Source of the DNA: a bacterium
GTDB lineage: Bacteria > CAIWAD01
Length of the DNA stretch: 64,000 nt
Direction: 5' to 3'
Assembly (NCBI GenBank): GCA_030429345.1
Contig: JAUIFJ010000008.1
Location: forward strand, 1-64,000
The position numbers were made by a program, and so were the translations under genes. Below the pieces are notes generated by a model. That model saw only the letters and a list, made by a program, of their open reading frames with translations. It did no database searches and was not told the DNA's origin. Below, piece by piece: positions 17,797 to 26,138 of the stretch. Position 1 is the first letter of the stretch, and each line of letters opens with the position of its first letter.

Positions 17797-19268
17797 TCCT
17801 GCGTGTCCTTTCCGGCGCTGTTGCCTTGACCTGCCTGAAGCTCGCGCAGCAGGCGGCGGGCGGCCTGGATCAGGGGATCGACCGCCGGTCCCAGGCGCGG
17901 CGTGTAGGCCAGGTCCAGCGCTTCGAGCTCCTGCAGGCCCAGGCCCGCCCCCAGCAGGGCGACCAGGGCATTGATGCGCAGGGCGCCTTCGCCCTGGCAG
18001 AGCAGCGCTCCGCCGCGCAACTGCCCGTCCTGCCGCGCCTCGAGGCGCAGGCGCAGGCGGCGCGTGTCTCCCACATGGCCGCTCAATGGATAGTTTCCCT
18101 GCCAGGCCAGCCGACCCGATGCGCCCGCCGGGCTGGGGGCCGACACTGCCGGTAGCTGGGCCCCGAGCAGCCCGCTGCCTTCCCTCGCGACCTTGGACTC
18201 GGGCGGTCTTTCCGACCAGAGACCGTCCTTCATTTCCAATGGCGAATCGAAGCGGCCGCAGCGGGCGGCCTCCAGGCCCAGGGCCTTGAGAATCATGGTC
18301 GCCTGCGGCAGCGGAGTCTTCAGTCCGGCGTCGGCGGCGGCGTTGGCTCCGGCGACGCGGCCCGCTCGACGGGCGTCCAGGGCCTGCGGATTCCAAAGCA
18401 GCCCTTCTCCCCGCGGCAGGACGCGGCAGCAGCAGTCTCCTGCGGCCCAGATCCCCGGCAGGCTCGTGGCCTGCTCGTCATTGACGACCAGGGCTCCCCG
18501 CTCATCCTGCCGCAAGACTCCGGAGGGCAGGAAGTCCGTTGCGGGAAGGATTCCGGCACAATGCACCAGCGCGCCGCTCCGCTGGGTATCCCCGTCGCTC
18601 GTGTGCAGCAGCCAGCCCTCCGCCGTCCGCCGGGCTTCCCGCAGTGCTGTCCGCGGGCGGTAGTCGCAGCCCGCTGTCGCCAGGGCATTCGCAAAGGCAT
18701 CGCCGACGAAGGAGGGCCAGTCGGAAAGCGGCCGCGCCCCCTGTTCGAGCAGCAGGATCTTCCGGCCGCTGCCGGCCAGGGCGTCGACCACTTCCAGCGC
18801 CACGCTGCCCGCTCCGATGAGCGCAATGCGGGTGGATCTGGCGAGAGCCTGCTTCAGCTGTCGCAGTTCCTCGATGCTGCGCAGGGCCGGAACGCCCTCC
18901 GGCAGGGAATCGAGACGGCGGGGGCGCGCGCCGCTCGCAATCACCAGCCGGTCGTAGTTCAGGCTGAAAGGGTGCGAGCGCTCCCGCAGGCCTTCGACGG
19001 TTCGGGCGGAAGCGTCGAGCCGGGCGACCCGGTGTTGGAAGAGAATCCGAATCCCCCGCTCGGCAAAGAAGGCGGGATCGCGCAGAAGCAGATCCTCCGC
19101 CTGGCGCTGCGGATCGCCCAGGTTGTAGGGCAGATCGCAGTTGCTCCAGGAGGCGGCATGCGAAGCCTCGAGCACGGTGATCTCCAGCCGGGAATCCCGC
19201 CGACGCGCCTCGAGAGCGGCACTCAAGCCCGCCGTGTTGGCTCCCAGGATCAACAGTCCGGCATGCAT
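17793..19268 (-). CDS. FAD-dependent pyridine nucleotide-disulfide reductase (CoA-disulfide reductase type)
   Basis: 491 residues. N-terminal FAD-binding ILGANTAGLSAA, then SNCDLPYNLGD, where the Cys corresponds to the single redox Cys (NC-LPY) of the CoA-disulfide reductase/NADH oxidase/persulfide reductase family. NAD(P)-binding IALIGAGSVALEVVDAL and FAD-contact IWAAGDCC follow. The C-terminal part has YTPRLGPAVDPL, the counterpart of the YAPP motif of that family. Likely role: reduction of CoA or low-molecular-weight disulfides or persulfides. The ATG at 19268 follows GAGAGGA. It overlaps the unknown 414-residue gene downstream. Confidence 0.85.
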   Translation of the reverse strand: MHAGLLILGANTAGLSAALEARRRDSRLEITVLEASHAASWSNCDLPYNLGDPQRQAEDLLLRDPAFFAERGIRILFQHRVARLDASARTVEGLRERSHPFSLNYDRLVIASGARPRRLDSLPEGVPALRSIEELRQLKQALARSTRIALIGAGSVALEVVDALAGSGRKILLLEQGARPLSDWPSFVGDAFANALATAGCDYRPRTALREARRTAEGWLLHTSDGDTQRSGALVHCAGILPATDFLPSGVLRQDERGALVVNDEQATSLPGIWAAGDCCCRVLPRGEGLLWNPQALDARRAGRVAGANAAADAGLKTPLPQATMILKALGLEAARCGRFDSPLEMKDGLWSERPPESKVAREGSGLLGAQLPAVSAPSPAGASGRLAWQGNYPLSGHVGDTRRLRLRLEARQDGQLRGGALLCQGEGALRINALVALLGAGLGLQELEALDLAYTPRLGPAVDPLIQAARRLLRELQAGQGNSAGKDTQE

Positions 19269-19514
19269 TGTCTTGCTTGTCCTCTCTCCCGTGGCCCGCA
19301 GAAGCCCTTCTCCTGCTTTCCTATCTTCGAAACCATTCGCCACACGGCTCTGTCCCGAATGTACGAAGCCCGGTCGCAGCAGGAGCGCCGGGACCTCCCG
19401 CGGCCAGGGACACGGCATGCGGCGGACGCCCGTCTCCTACGACTACGAATAGATTCCGCGGCGGCCCATGGGTCCGTCGTGTGACAACCAGCAGACACCA
19501 GCTTCCGGGGTCCC

Positions 19515-20936
19515 ATGTTCCTTTATCGCTTTCTGCCCCTGCTCCTGCTCGCGCCTGCCGCGGGCGCCGCCGACTTCCGCTCCATCCTCGACAGTTTCAA
19601 CCGCTTCGCCTGGGGCGTGCCGATGATCGTCCTGCTGGTCGGCACGGGCCTCTATCTCAGCCTGCGTTTCGGATTGATCCAGATCCGCGGCTTCCGGCAT
19701 GGCGTCGATGTGCTTCGCGGGCACTACGACGACCCCGACGATCCCGGGGAAATCAGCCATTTCCGCGCCCTCTGCACGGCGCTCTCGGCGACCATCGGCA
19801 CGGGCAACATCGTCGGCGTGGCGGCGGCGATCACCCTTGGCGGCCCCGGGGCCGTCTTCTGGATGTGGATCACGGCCCTGGTCGGCATGGCGACCAAGTT
19901 CACCAGCTGCACGCTGGCCGTGCATTATCGCCATGTAGACGCGCAGGGCGAGAGCCGCGGCGGCCCCATGCATTACATCGTGCTCGGCATGGGCCGACAG
20001 TGGCGCTGGCTGGCGATGGCCTTCGCCTTCTTCACCATCGTCGCCTCCTTCGGCGCGGGCAACATGTTCCAGGCCAACAACGTGACCACCAACCTCTACG
20101 CCCTGCTCTACGGCCGCGAGGCGGAGGTCAGCCAGGGTTTCCGGGCGCTGATGGCCGTACTGCTGGCGGCGGGCGTGGGCGCGGTCATCCTCGGCGGCCT
20201 GCAGCGCATTGCCAGTTTCTCGAGCCGCATCGTTCCCCTGATGGTCGTGCTCTACGTGGCCGCGGCCCTGGTCATCATCCTCGGCAACCTGGCCGAAGTG
20301 CCTGCGGCGCTGGGCACGATCTTCAGCCACGCCTTCCACGCGCCCGAATCGGTGGCCGGCGGAGTGGTCGGCGGCGTGATCCGCCAGGGCGTGGCCCGCG
20401 GCGTCTTCAGCAACGAGGCCGGCCTGGGCAGCGCCGCCATCGCCCACGGGGCGGCGCAGACCAGCGAGCCGGTGCGCGAAGGCCTGGTCGCCATGCTGGG
20501 CCCCTTCATCGACACGATTCTCGTCTGCACCATGACGGCGGTGGTGATCGTGCTGACCGGAGCCCACGAACAGGGCGCGGAGGCCGGCCTGGTCACCAGC
20601 ATCGCCTTCGAGCGCGGCCTGGACGGCAGCGGCTTCATCGTCAACCTGGGAATCATCCTCTTCGCCTTCTCGACCACCATCAGCTGGAGCTACTACGGCG
20701 ACCGGACGGCGGATTTCCTCTTCGGCCCGAAGGCCGTCAAGCCCTACCGCGTCGTATACACGCTGATGGTCGCCGTCGGCTGCCTGATCCAGCTCGACAC
20801 GGTGCTGGCCATCAGTGATACAACCAACGGCTTCATGGCCCTGCCCAACCTGATCGCCCTGCTGGTGCTCAGCCCGGTGGTGGCGAAACTGACGAAGGAC
20901 TACTTCCGGCGCATGAAGGAAGCCCCGCGTCCATGA
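19515..20936 (+). CDS. Sodium:alanine/glycine symporter (AGCS family)
   Basis: 473 residues with about ten to eleven membrane helices. Family landmarks are FGLIQIRGFRHGV, LSATIGTGNIVGVAAAI, GGPGAVFWMWITALVGMATK, GGPMHYI and FSNEAGLGSAAIAHGAA. These identify the AGCS (DagA/AlsT) sodium-coupled amino acid carriers of the inner membrane. The first 20 residues look like a cleavable or anchoring leader. It shares an ATGA overlap with folC; no clear Shine-Dalgarno precedes its own ATG. Confidence 0.93.
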   Translation: MFLYRFLPLLLLAPAAGAADFRSILDSFNRFAWGVPMIVLLVGTGLYLSLRFGLIQIRGFRHGVDVLRGHYDDPDDPGEISHFRALCTALSATIGTGNIVGVAAAITLGGPGAVFWMWITALVGMATKFTSCTLAVHYRHVDAQGESRGGPMHYIVLGMGRQWRWLAMAFAFFTIVASFGAGNMFQANNVTTNLYALLYGREAEVSQGFRALMAVLLAAGVGAVILGGLQRIASFSSRIVPLMVVLYVAAALVIILGNLAEVPAALGTIFSHAFHAPESVAGGVVGGVIRQGVARGVFSNEAGLGSAAIAHGAAQTSEPVREGLVAMLGPFIDTILVCTMTAVVIVLTGAHEQGAEAGLVTSIAFERGLDGSGFIVNLGIILFAFSTTISWSYYGDRTADFLFGPKAVKPYRVVYTLMVAVGCLIQLDTVLAISDTTNGFMALPNLIALLVLSPVVAKLTKDYFRRMKEAPRP

Positions 20937-22261
20937 GCGCCTTCGACCCCGCGTGGTACAACACCATCGACCAGGTGTATCACTACGGCTGGTCGGCGCG
21001 CAAGCTGCTGCGCATCCGTCTGCTCAGGCGCAGCATCGCCGGCTTCTGGCCCGGGGGGCATCCTTCGAGACTGGTCCACGTGGCCGGCACCAACGGCAAG
21101 GGCAGCGTCTGCCGCATGCTGCAGGCGGCGCTGGCGGATCACGGCGGCTGCCTGGCCTGGGTCAACCCGCATCTCTTCGACTGGGGCGAGCGCTTCCGCC
21201 TGCCGCAGGGCCTGGCGCCCCGCGAGCACATTGTCCGCATCTGGGAGGAGCGCGTCCTGCCGCACAGTCTGGATCGCGCCGAGGCCAATACTGAACACGC
21301 CCTGACTTTCGCCGAGGCGGGCATCCTGATCGCCCTGCACCTGGCGGCGGATCACGGCCTCCCTTTCGCCGTCTTCGAGACCGGCGTCGGCGGACGATAC
21401 GCCCCGACCATGGCCATCGATCCCGCGCTCTGCCTGCTGAGCAACGTGGGCCGCGACCATCCCCTGACCCTGGGCAGCTCGCCCTGGCAGGTGGCGCTGG
21501 AAAAGGCGGGCATCGCGCGCCCGGGGGTTCCCTTCCTGAGCATGGAAGACGGGGAAGCCGAGGTCTTTGTCAGACGGACGGCGGTCGAGCTCAAGGCGCG
21601 CTACAAGGGGCTGGGCGAGAAGGACCGGGAGCAGGTGGCGCAGCTGCTCGGCAAGACCTCTGAGCCGAAGAGGCGCCACTGGTTCTCCAATGCCGCCCTG
21701 GCCCTGGAGGGCGCGCGGGCCCTGGTGCCGGACCTGGACCCGGGCAAGGCCCTGGAGGCCATGCGGAAGATGCCGCCGCTGGAAGGGCGCTTCGCCGAAA
21801 TGCGGCCCGGCGTTGTTGTAGACGTGGCGCACAACGCGGACAAGCTCGCCGCCCTGGCGGCGGACCTGCGGGCAGCCTTTCCGGGGGAACGCTTCCGTTT
21901 CCTGCTCGGGATCAGCCGCCAGCGGAAGGCCGCGGAGATCTTCGCGCCTCTCTTCGAGCTGGCCCTGGAAATCGTGCTGACGGAAGCTTCCTACGCCGGC
22001 CAGGATCCGCTGGGCGTGCGCAGGGAACTGCAGGACGCGGGTCTGGCCTGTCCGCTGCGCGTCCTTGCGGATCCCGCCGAAGCCCTGAATCGGCTGGAGG
22101 GGGAGAAGGGCGCGCGCATCGTGATCAGCGGAAGTGCCTATACGGTGGATCAGGCCCTCAACCCCGACCCCTTCCTGAAACAGCTGAACCGCGAGTTCGG
22201 TCGGCGCGGAAACAGCCCGGAGCTTGGCACAGATCAATCCGCAAGCGAGCGGAAGAGCTAG
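20933..22261 (+). CDS. folC: Folylpolyglutamate synthase / dihydrofolate synthase
   Basis: 442 residues of the Mur-ligase fold. The P-loop HVAGTNGKGSV (about residues 49-59), the NPHLFDWGERFRLPQ counterpart of the SPHL-ER(I/F) loop, ETGVGGRYAPT, VGRDHPLTLG and VVVDVAHNADKLA are all characteristic of FolC. FolC adds glutamate to folates and usually also makes dihydrofolate. It overlaps the AGCS symporter by four bases. Confidence 0.9.
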   Translation: MSAFDPAWYNTIDQVYHYGWSARKLLRIRLLRRSIAGFWPGGHPSRLVHVAGTNGKGSVCRMLQAALADHGGCLAWVNPHLFDWGERFRLPQGLAPREHIVRIWEERVLPHSLDRAEANTEHALTFAEAGILIALHLAADHGLPFAVFETGVGGRYAPTMAIDPALCLLSNVGRDHPLTLGSSPWQVALEKAGIARPGVPFLSMEDGEAEVFVRRTAVELKARYKGLGEKDREQVAQLLGKTSEPKRRHWFSNAALALEGARALVPDLDPGKALEAMRKMPPLEGRFAEMRPGVVVDVAHNADKLAALAADLRAAFPGERFRFLLGISRQRKAAEIFAPLFELALEIVLTEASYAGQDPLGVRRELQDAGLACPLRVLADPAEALNRLEGEKGARIVISGSAYTVDQALNPDPFLKQLNREFGRRGNSPELGTDQSASERKS

Positions 22262-22317
22262 ATTCGTCGCCGTTGAATCTCTGTCCGGCCCTGCCGGATC
22301 CATGCTGCGAGACAACC

Positions 22318-23217
22318 ATGTTCCATACCCTGATCGCCAACACGGTCCCGCTGATGCCGAAGCGCCTGGTGGGGCATCTCTCCCGCCACTACATCGCCGG
22401 GCCGGTACTCGACGATGCCATTCGCACGGCCCACGAACTGGAAAGCGAGGGCTGCCGCTTCACCATGGATGTGCTGGGAGAGAGCATCTCCAGGGAGAGC
22501 GAGGCCCGCGCCTACGGTCGGCAGTACCTGCAGGTGCTGGACCGCATTCATGCCGAGGGCCTGGACTGCAACGTCAGCATCAAGCCGACCCAGATGGGCC
22601 TGGGGCTGGACCCGGCGCTCTGCCGGGAGATCTACGGGGAGATCGTCTCACACGCTGCCTCGCTGGGCAACTTCGTCCGCGTGGACATGGAAGACACGCC
22701 GTATACGGACCTGACCCTCGAGCTGCAGGCAGGGCTGGAAAGGCAGCACCCGGGCCACACGGGAGTCGTGATCCAGGCCTACCTGCGGCGCACGGACAGG
22801 GACTTGGGCGAACGCATCCTGCCCGCGAAGACCAATGTGCGGCTCTGCAAGGGCATCTACCGGGAACCGCTTCAACTGGCCTACCACGACCGCCAGGAGG
22901 TTCGCGACAACTTCCTGCACCTGCTGCGCCGCCTGCTGGAGAACGGCAACTACGTGGGCATCGCGACGCATGACAAGGTCCTGGTGGAAGGTGCCCGGCA
23001 GCTCATCGAGGAACTGGGCCTGCCCCCAACAGCCTGCGAGTTCCAGATGCTGCTCGGCGTGCTCCCCGACCTGCGCCGCGAGATCCTGGCCGCGGGCCAC
23101 AAACTCCGCGTATACATTCCCTTCGGCGAGGCCTGGTTCGCCTACTCGACCCGCCGGCTGAAGGAGAACCCTTCGCTGGTCTCGCATTTCATGCTGGGGT
23201 TGTTCCGGAAGCATTGA
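22318..23217 (+). CDS. Proline dehydrogenase (monofunctional)
   Basis: 299 residues, the size of short bacterial PRODH enzymes, FAD-dependent TIM barrel oxidising proline to pyrroline-5-carboxylate. Motifs: FTMDVLGESI, NVSIKPTQMGL, RVDMEDTPYT, RLCKGIYREP, FQMLLGV and RVYIPFGEAWFAYSTRRLKENP near the C-terminus (proline/FAD contacts). The ATG at 22318 is chosen over an upstream in-frame ATG at 22273 because homologues begin at about this point. No partner P5C dehydrogenase is in the window. Confidence 0.9.
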   Translation: MFHTLIANTVPLMPKRLVGHLSRHYIAGPVLDDAIRTAHELESEGCRFTMDVLGESISRESEARAYGRQYLQVLDRIHAEGLDCNVSIKPTQMGLGLDPALCREIYGEIVSHAASLGNFVRVDMEDTPYTDLTLELQAGLERQHPGHTGVVIQAYLRRTDRDLGERILPAKTNVRLCKGIYREPLQLAYHDRQEVRDNFLHLLRRLLENGNYVGIATHDKVLVEGARQLIEELGLPPTACEFQMLLGVLPDLRREILAAGHKLRVYIPFGEAWFAYSTRRLKENPSLVSHFMLGLFRKH

Positions 23218-23339
23218 CCGTCTCCGCGGGTTGGCGGAGCTCTCGCGGTTGGGAACCGGCTCCGCGGGTTGGCACCCGCGGCTACTATTCCGTCGCCCCC
23301 GCGAAGGCGGGGGCCTGTCTTTCGCCCCGCCTCCAGGTA
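23218..23339. terminator. Intergenic hairpins after proline dehydrogenase
   Basis: Convergent spacer with CCGCGGGTTGGC-type repeats (23224, 23261) and a perfect stem GCCCCCGC / GCGGGGGC (about 23299-23318) followed by CTGTCTTT. It probably ends transcripts from one or both sides. No gene fits. Confidence 0.4.
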
Positions 23340-26138
23340 TTATTCGCTCACCTTCCCCAGCCAGGGTTCAATAACATAGAAGATCTTGCCTTCCTGGACC
23401 TGGCCGTAATACACGGGTTGGGTGACTGTTTCGACCAGGTTCTCCGGCCGCAGGACATCGAAGGCATCCGTGCTGCTGTAGACCCGGTAGGACGGGCTGA
23501 CCGGAATGCCGTTCTGCGTGTACTGTACGGGCTGCCAGGTCAGCAGGGGTTCGTCGCCCTCGATCATCGGCGAGGGCTGCAGGTCGAAAATCGGCGCCGG
23601 CAGCTCGGGTTCGAAATAGGGCTGGCCGCTGCTGCCGCCCAGGTCCGCCAGACCGATCACGGACTGCGGATCGAACCAGTAGCAGTAGCGGGCGTCTACA
23701 CTCGCCAGCGGATCCTGGTTGCGCAGGGCGGCCTGGCCGCATTCGACAAAATCGCTGTTGGAGACGCGGACGGCGGCCGCTCCCCGGAGCACGTCCAGTG
23801 CCAGGATGTTGCCCTGGAAATGGCAGGAATCCATGAGAACCTCGAGCGGATTCTCGATCAGGACGGCTGTCGCGTTGCACAGAAACAGGCTTTCGTCCAC
23901 CTGGAGGCGGCTGTCTTCGACGTGGATCAGGGCCTCATCGCTGGAACTGAAACTGCTGCGCTGGATCACGGCCTCCGCGCCTTCCAGCAGATGCAGAAGG
24001 GTTTCATTCCCCTTGAGAAGACAGTTGCTGGCGCTGAATGCGGCACCCTGCAGTACGATACCCTCTCCGTCGACCATCCAGCTGTCGACGAGCTCCAGCC
24101 GCTGTTCGGGCCCGAAGACCAGGGGCTGTTGCAGTCCCGTGATCAGGGTATTCTCCAGGCGCAGACTGGCACCTGCGGCGGGCTGCAGGGAGAGTTTGTT
24201 CAGCACCCAGCTAAGCCCTGAAGGCGGAGAAGTGAGATTCTGCGCCATGGGCGCCTGCTGCCCTTTCAGCAGGAGGGATCCCCTCAGGTGCAGATCCAGC
24301 AAGGGGCCAAGAATCTGGCTGCCTGTGCGAAATTCCAGACGGGCTTCCTTTTCGACAGTCACGCTGCCCTGCAAGTCCAGGATGCCCTCCACCCGCACCT
24401 GGCCGCGCCCCAGGGAAAAGCCTGCTCCCTTCCACTGGGCCTCTTCGGGCAGCAGCAAGGTATCCTGCACCAGCAGACGCCCTTCCAGCCAGCCGCCGGC
24501 GAAGGTGCCCGCCGGAAGTGGCCGCGCATAGCGCTGGCTGTTGCCGCCCTCGCCCAGGGCCTTGTTCAAAGGCATCTTTCCGCCCGCCGTACTCCAGGAG
24601 TTGAGACGCCCTGCGGAATCCTGCAGCAGGAGTTCCGCCTGGCCGTCCTGGTCCAGGTCCCAGACGCGAAGGCCGGAAAGGGGCAGGCCCGCCAGGTACC
24701 AGGAATCAAGCAGTTGGCCGTCGGCGGCGAAGACTTTGACCTGGCCGTAAAAATGCTCGGGATGTTTGACATGGGTCAGCAGGACGAGGTCCGTACTGCC
24801 GTTGCCGTCCCAGTCCATGGCAAGCGGAGCCTGGACAGAACGTTCCCCAGATGCCAGGTCCGGAGCCTGGAACGCGGCACTGTATTCGCCGGTGGAGCCC
24901 TCCAGGATCCGAAGCTGACCATGAAGGTCGGGATGCCAGGAACAGAGCAGGATTTCCTGTCCCCCTTGCCCGTCCAGGTCGACCAGTGTCGGGCGGGAGG
25001 CCAGCTCCAGCTCGAGATCTCTCGTCCACAGCGTTCCCGAGGCGTCCAGGGCGATCAGCCTGTCGCCGGTCTGCAACAGCAGATCCGCCGACGCATCCCC
25101 GTTCAGCTCGCCGCTGGCAAGGGCGAAAGGCACGCGGTCGCCGAAGGAAGCCGCGGGCAGGGCCGTGCCGCTTTCGCAGTCGACGCGGAATAGAAGGGCC
25201 TGGCTGCTGGCGCTGTCGTGGATCGCGCACCACAGTTCGTCGCTCCAGTCCCCGTCCAGATCCGCGAGGCAGAGCTGTGCCGTGTAATACAGGGAGGTGA
25301 CGGGAAGAGTGAGTTCGTGCAGGAGCTGCAGGTCGCCGTCGCTGATACTCAGCAGCAGCGAGGAGTCCAGGCTCTCGGTCCAGGCCAGCCGCTGCTCGCC
25401 GGAAAGGGTGCGCCAGCCAACCAGTTCCGAAGACGGACTGCCCTGCAGGTCGATACGCTGCAGCAGCGCGCCATTGCCGGAGAGCAGCGCCATGTACCGC
25501 TCGCCGAGGAGGGCGATGCCCGGCCCGTCGGAGCTTGCCACACGCTGGGGACTGGCTCCGCTGTATACGCTGATATCGTGTCGGGCGAGGTCTACGGGAA
25601 AACCCGCGGGAACCGATCCCTCAGGGCCAAGAGCATGCAGCATGCTGGATCCGGCACGCAGAACCTGCCCTTCGGCGGGCTGCGCCCAGACCACTCCCTG
25701 CCGATCCAGCCAGGGCGTCGGCAGGGCGTTCAGCCCCTGGATCTCACGCGCTTCTCCCACGGGGAAACCCCCGACCTGTTCGCGGCCGACCAGAATGTCG
25801 ACGGGCGGCAGGGCAAAACTGCCGCCTGCAGGCAGGGCGATGGAAAGACGCCAGGGCCCAGGTGCGAGAGGACCGACCGAGAGGGTTTCGGAGGGATCCA
25901 GCGCTCCCTGGCCGACGTGGAGCGTGTCCACTTCCAGGGTGGCGCGATTTTCCGCCAGCAGGACCCAGGCCTGGTCTTCGATTGCCGGAATGCTGGCCCG
26001 GAACTCGATCCATTCGGGACTCAGGCTGCGTGCCGGCGGAGACTCGATCCAGGCGCTGTTCCGCTCCTGGGCAAGCGCGAGTCCGGCAAGCCCGAACACG
26101 GCGATCACGCCGCAGAGTTTCGCTTGCAGCTGGATCAC
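23340..26138 (-). CDS. Secreted FG-GAP / right-handed beta-helix protein
   Basis: 932 residues. The GTG at 26138 follows GGAGG and overlaps the TGA of the sigma54 activator by four bases (GTGA); it opens a signal peptide (IQLQAKLCGVIAVFGLAGLALA). The middle holds FG-GAP/VCBS-type calcium-binding repeats (DLDGDWSDELW, DLDGQGGQEILL, DWDGNGSTDLVLL, DLDQDGQAELLL). Residues about 640-840 form beta-helix-like turns (LENTLITGLQQPLVF, SNSDFVECGQAALRN). The end is fibronectin-III-like (YRVYSSTDAFDVL). Probably an exported surface or extracellular protein; binding partner unknown. Its coupling to a regulator is unusual. Confidence 0.8.
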   Translation of the reverse strand: MIQLQAKLCGVIAVFGLAGLALAQERNSAWIESPPARSLSPEWIEFRASIPAIEDQAWVLLAENRATLEVDTLHVGQGALDPSETLSVGPLAPGPWRLSIALPAGGSFALPPVDILVGREQVGGFPVGEAREIQGLNALPTPWLDRQGVVWAQPAEGQVLRAGSSMLHALGPEGSVPAGFPVDLARHDISVYSGASPQRVASSDGPGIALLGERYMALLSGNGALLQRIDLQGSPSSELVGWRTLSGEQRLAWTESLDSSLLLSISDGDLQLLHELTLPVTSLYYTAQLCLADLDGDWSDELWCAIHDSASSQALLFRVDCESGTALPAASFGDRVPFALASGELNGDASADLLLQTGDRLIALDASGTLWTRDLELELASRPTLVDLDGQGGQEILLCSWHPDLHGQLRILEGSTGEYSAAFQAPDLASGERSVQAPLAMDWDGNGSTDLVLLTHVKHPEHFYGQVKVFAADGQLLDSWYLAGLPLSGLRVWDLDQDGQAELLLQDSAGRLNSWSTAGGKMPLNKALGEGGNSQRYARPLPAGTFAGGWLEGRLLVQDTLLLPEEAQWKGAGFSLGRGQVRVEGILDLQGSVTVEKEARLEFRTGSQILGPLLDLHLRGSLLLKGQQAPMAQNLTSPPSGLSWVLNKLSLQPAAGASLRLENTLITGLQQPLVFGPEQRLELVDSWMVDGEGIVLQGAAFSASNCLLKGNETLLHLLEGAEAVIQRSSFSSSDEALIHVEDSRLQVDESLFLCNATAVLIENPLEVLMDSCHFQGNILALDVLRGAAAVRVSNSDFVECGQAALRNQDPLASVDARYCYWFDPQSVIGLADLGGSSGQPYFEPELPAPIFDLQPSPMIEGDEPLLTWQPVQYTQNGIPVSPSYRVYSSTDAFDVLRPENLVETVTQPVYYGQVQEGKIFYVIEPWLGKVSE

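Noticed and set aside
16600-18396. 614-codon form of the unknown gene at 16552
   Set aside because: The extra 200 codons lie opposite-frame within the FAD reductase; the ATGA overlap start at 17796 is consistent with the other gene pairs here.
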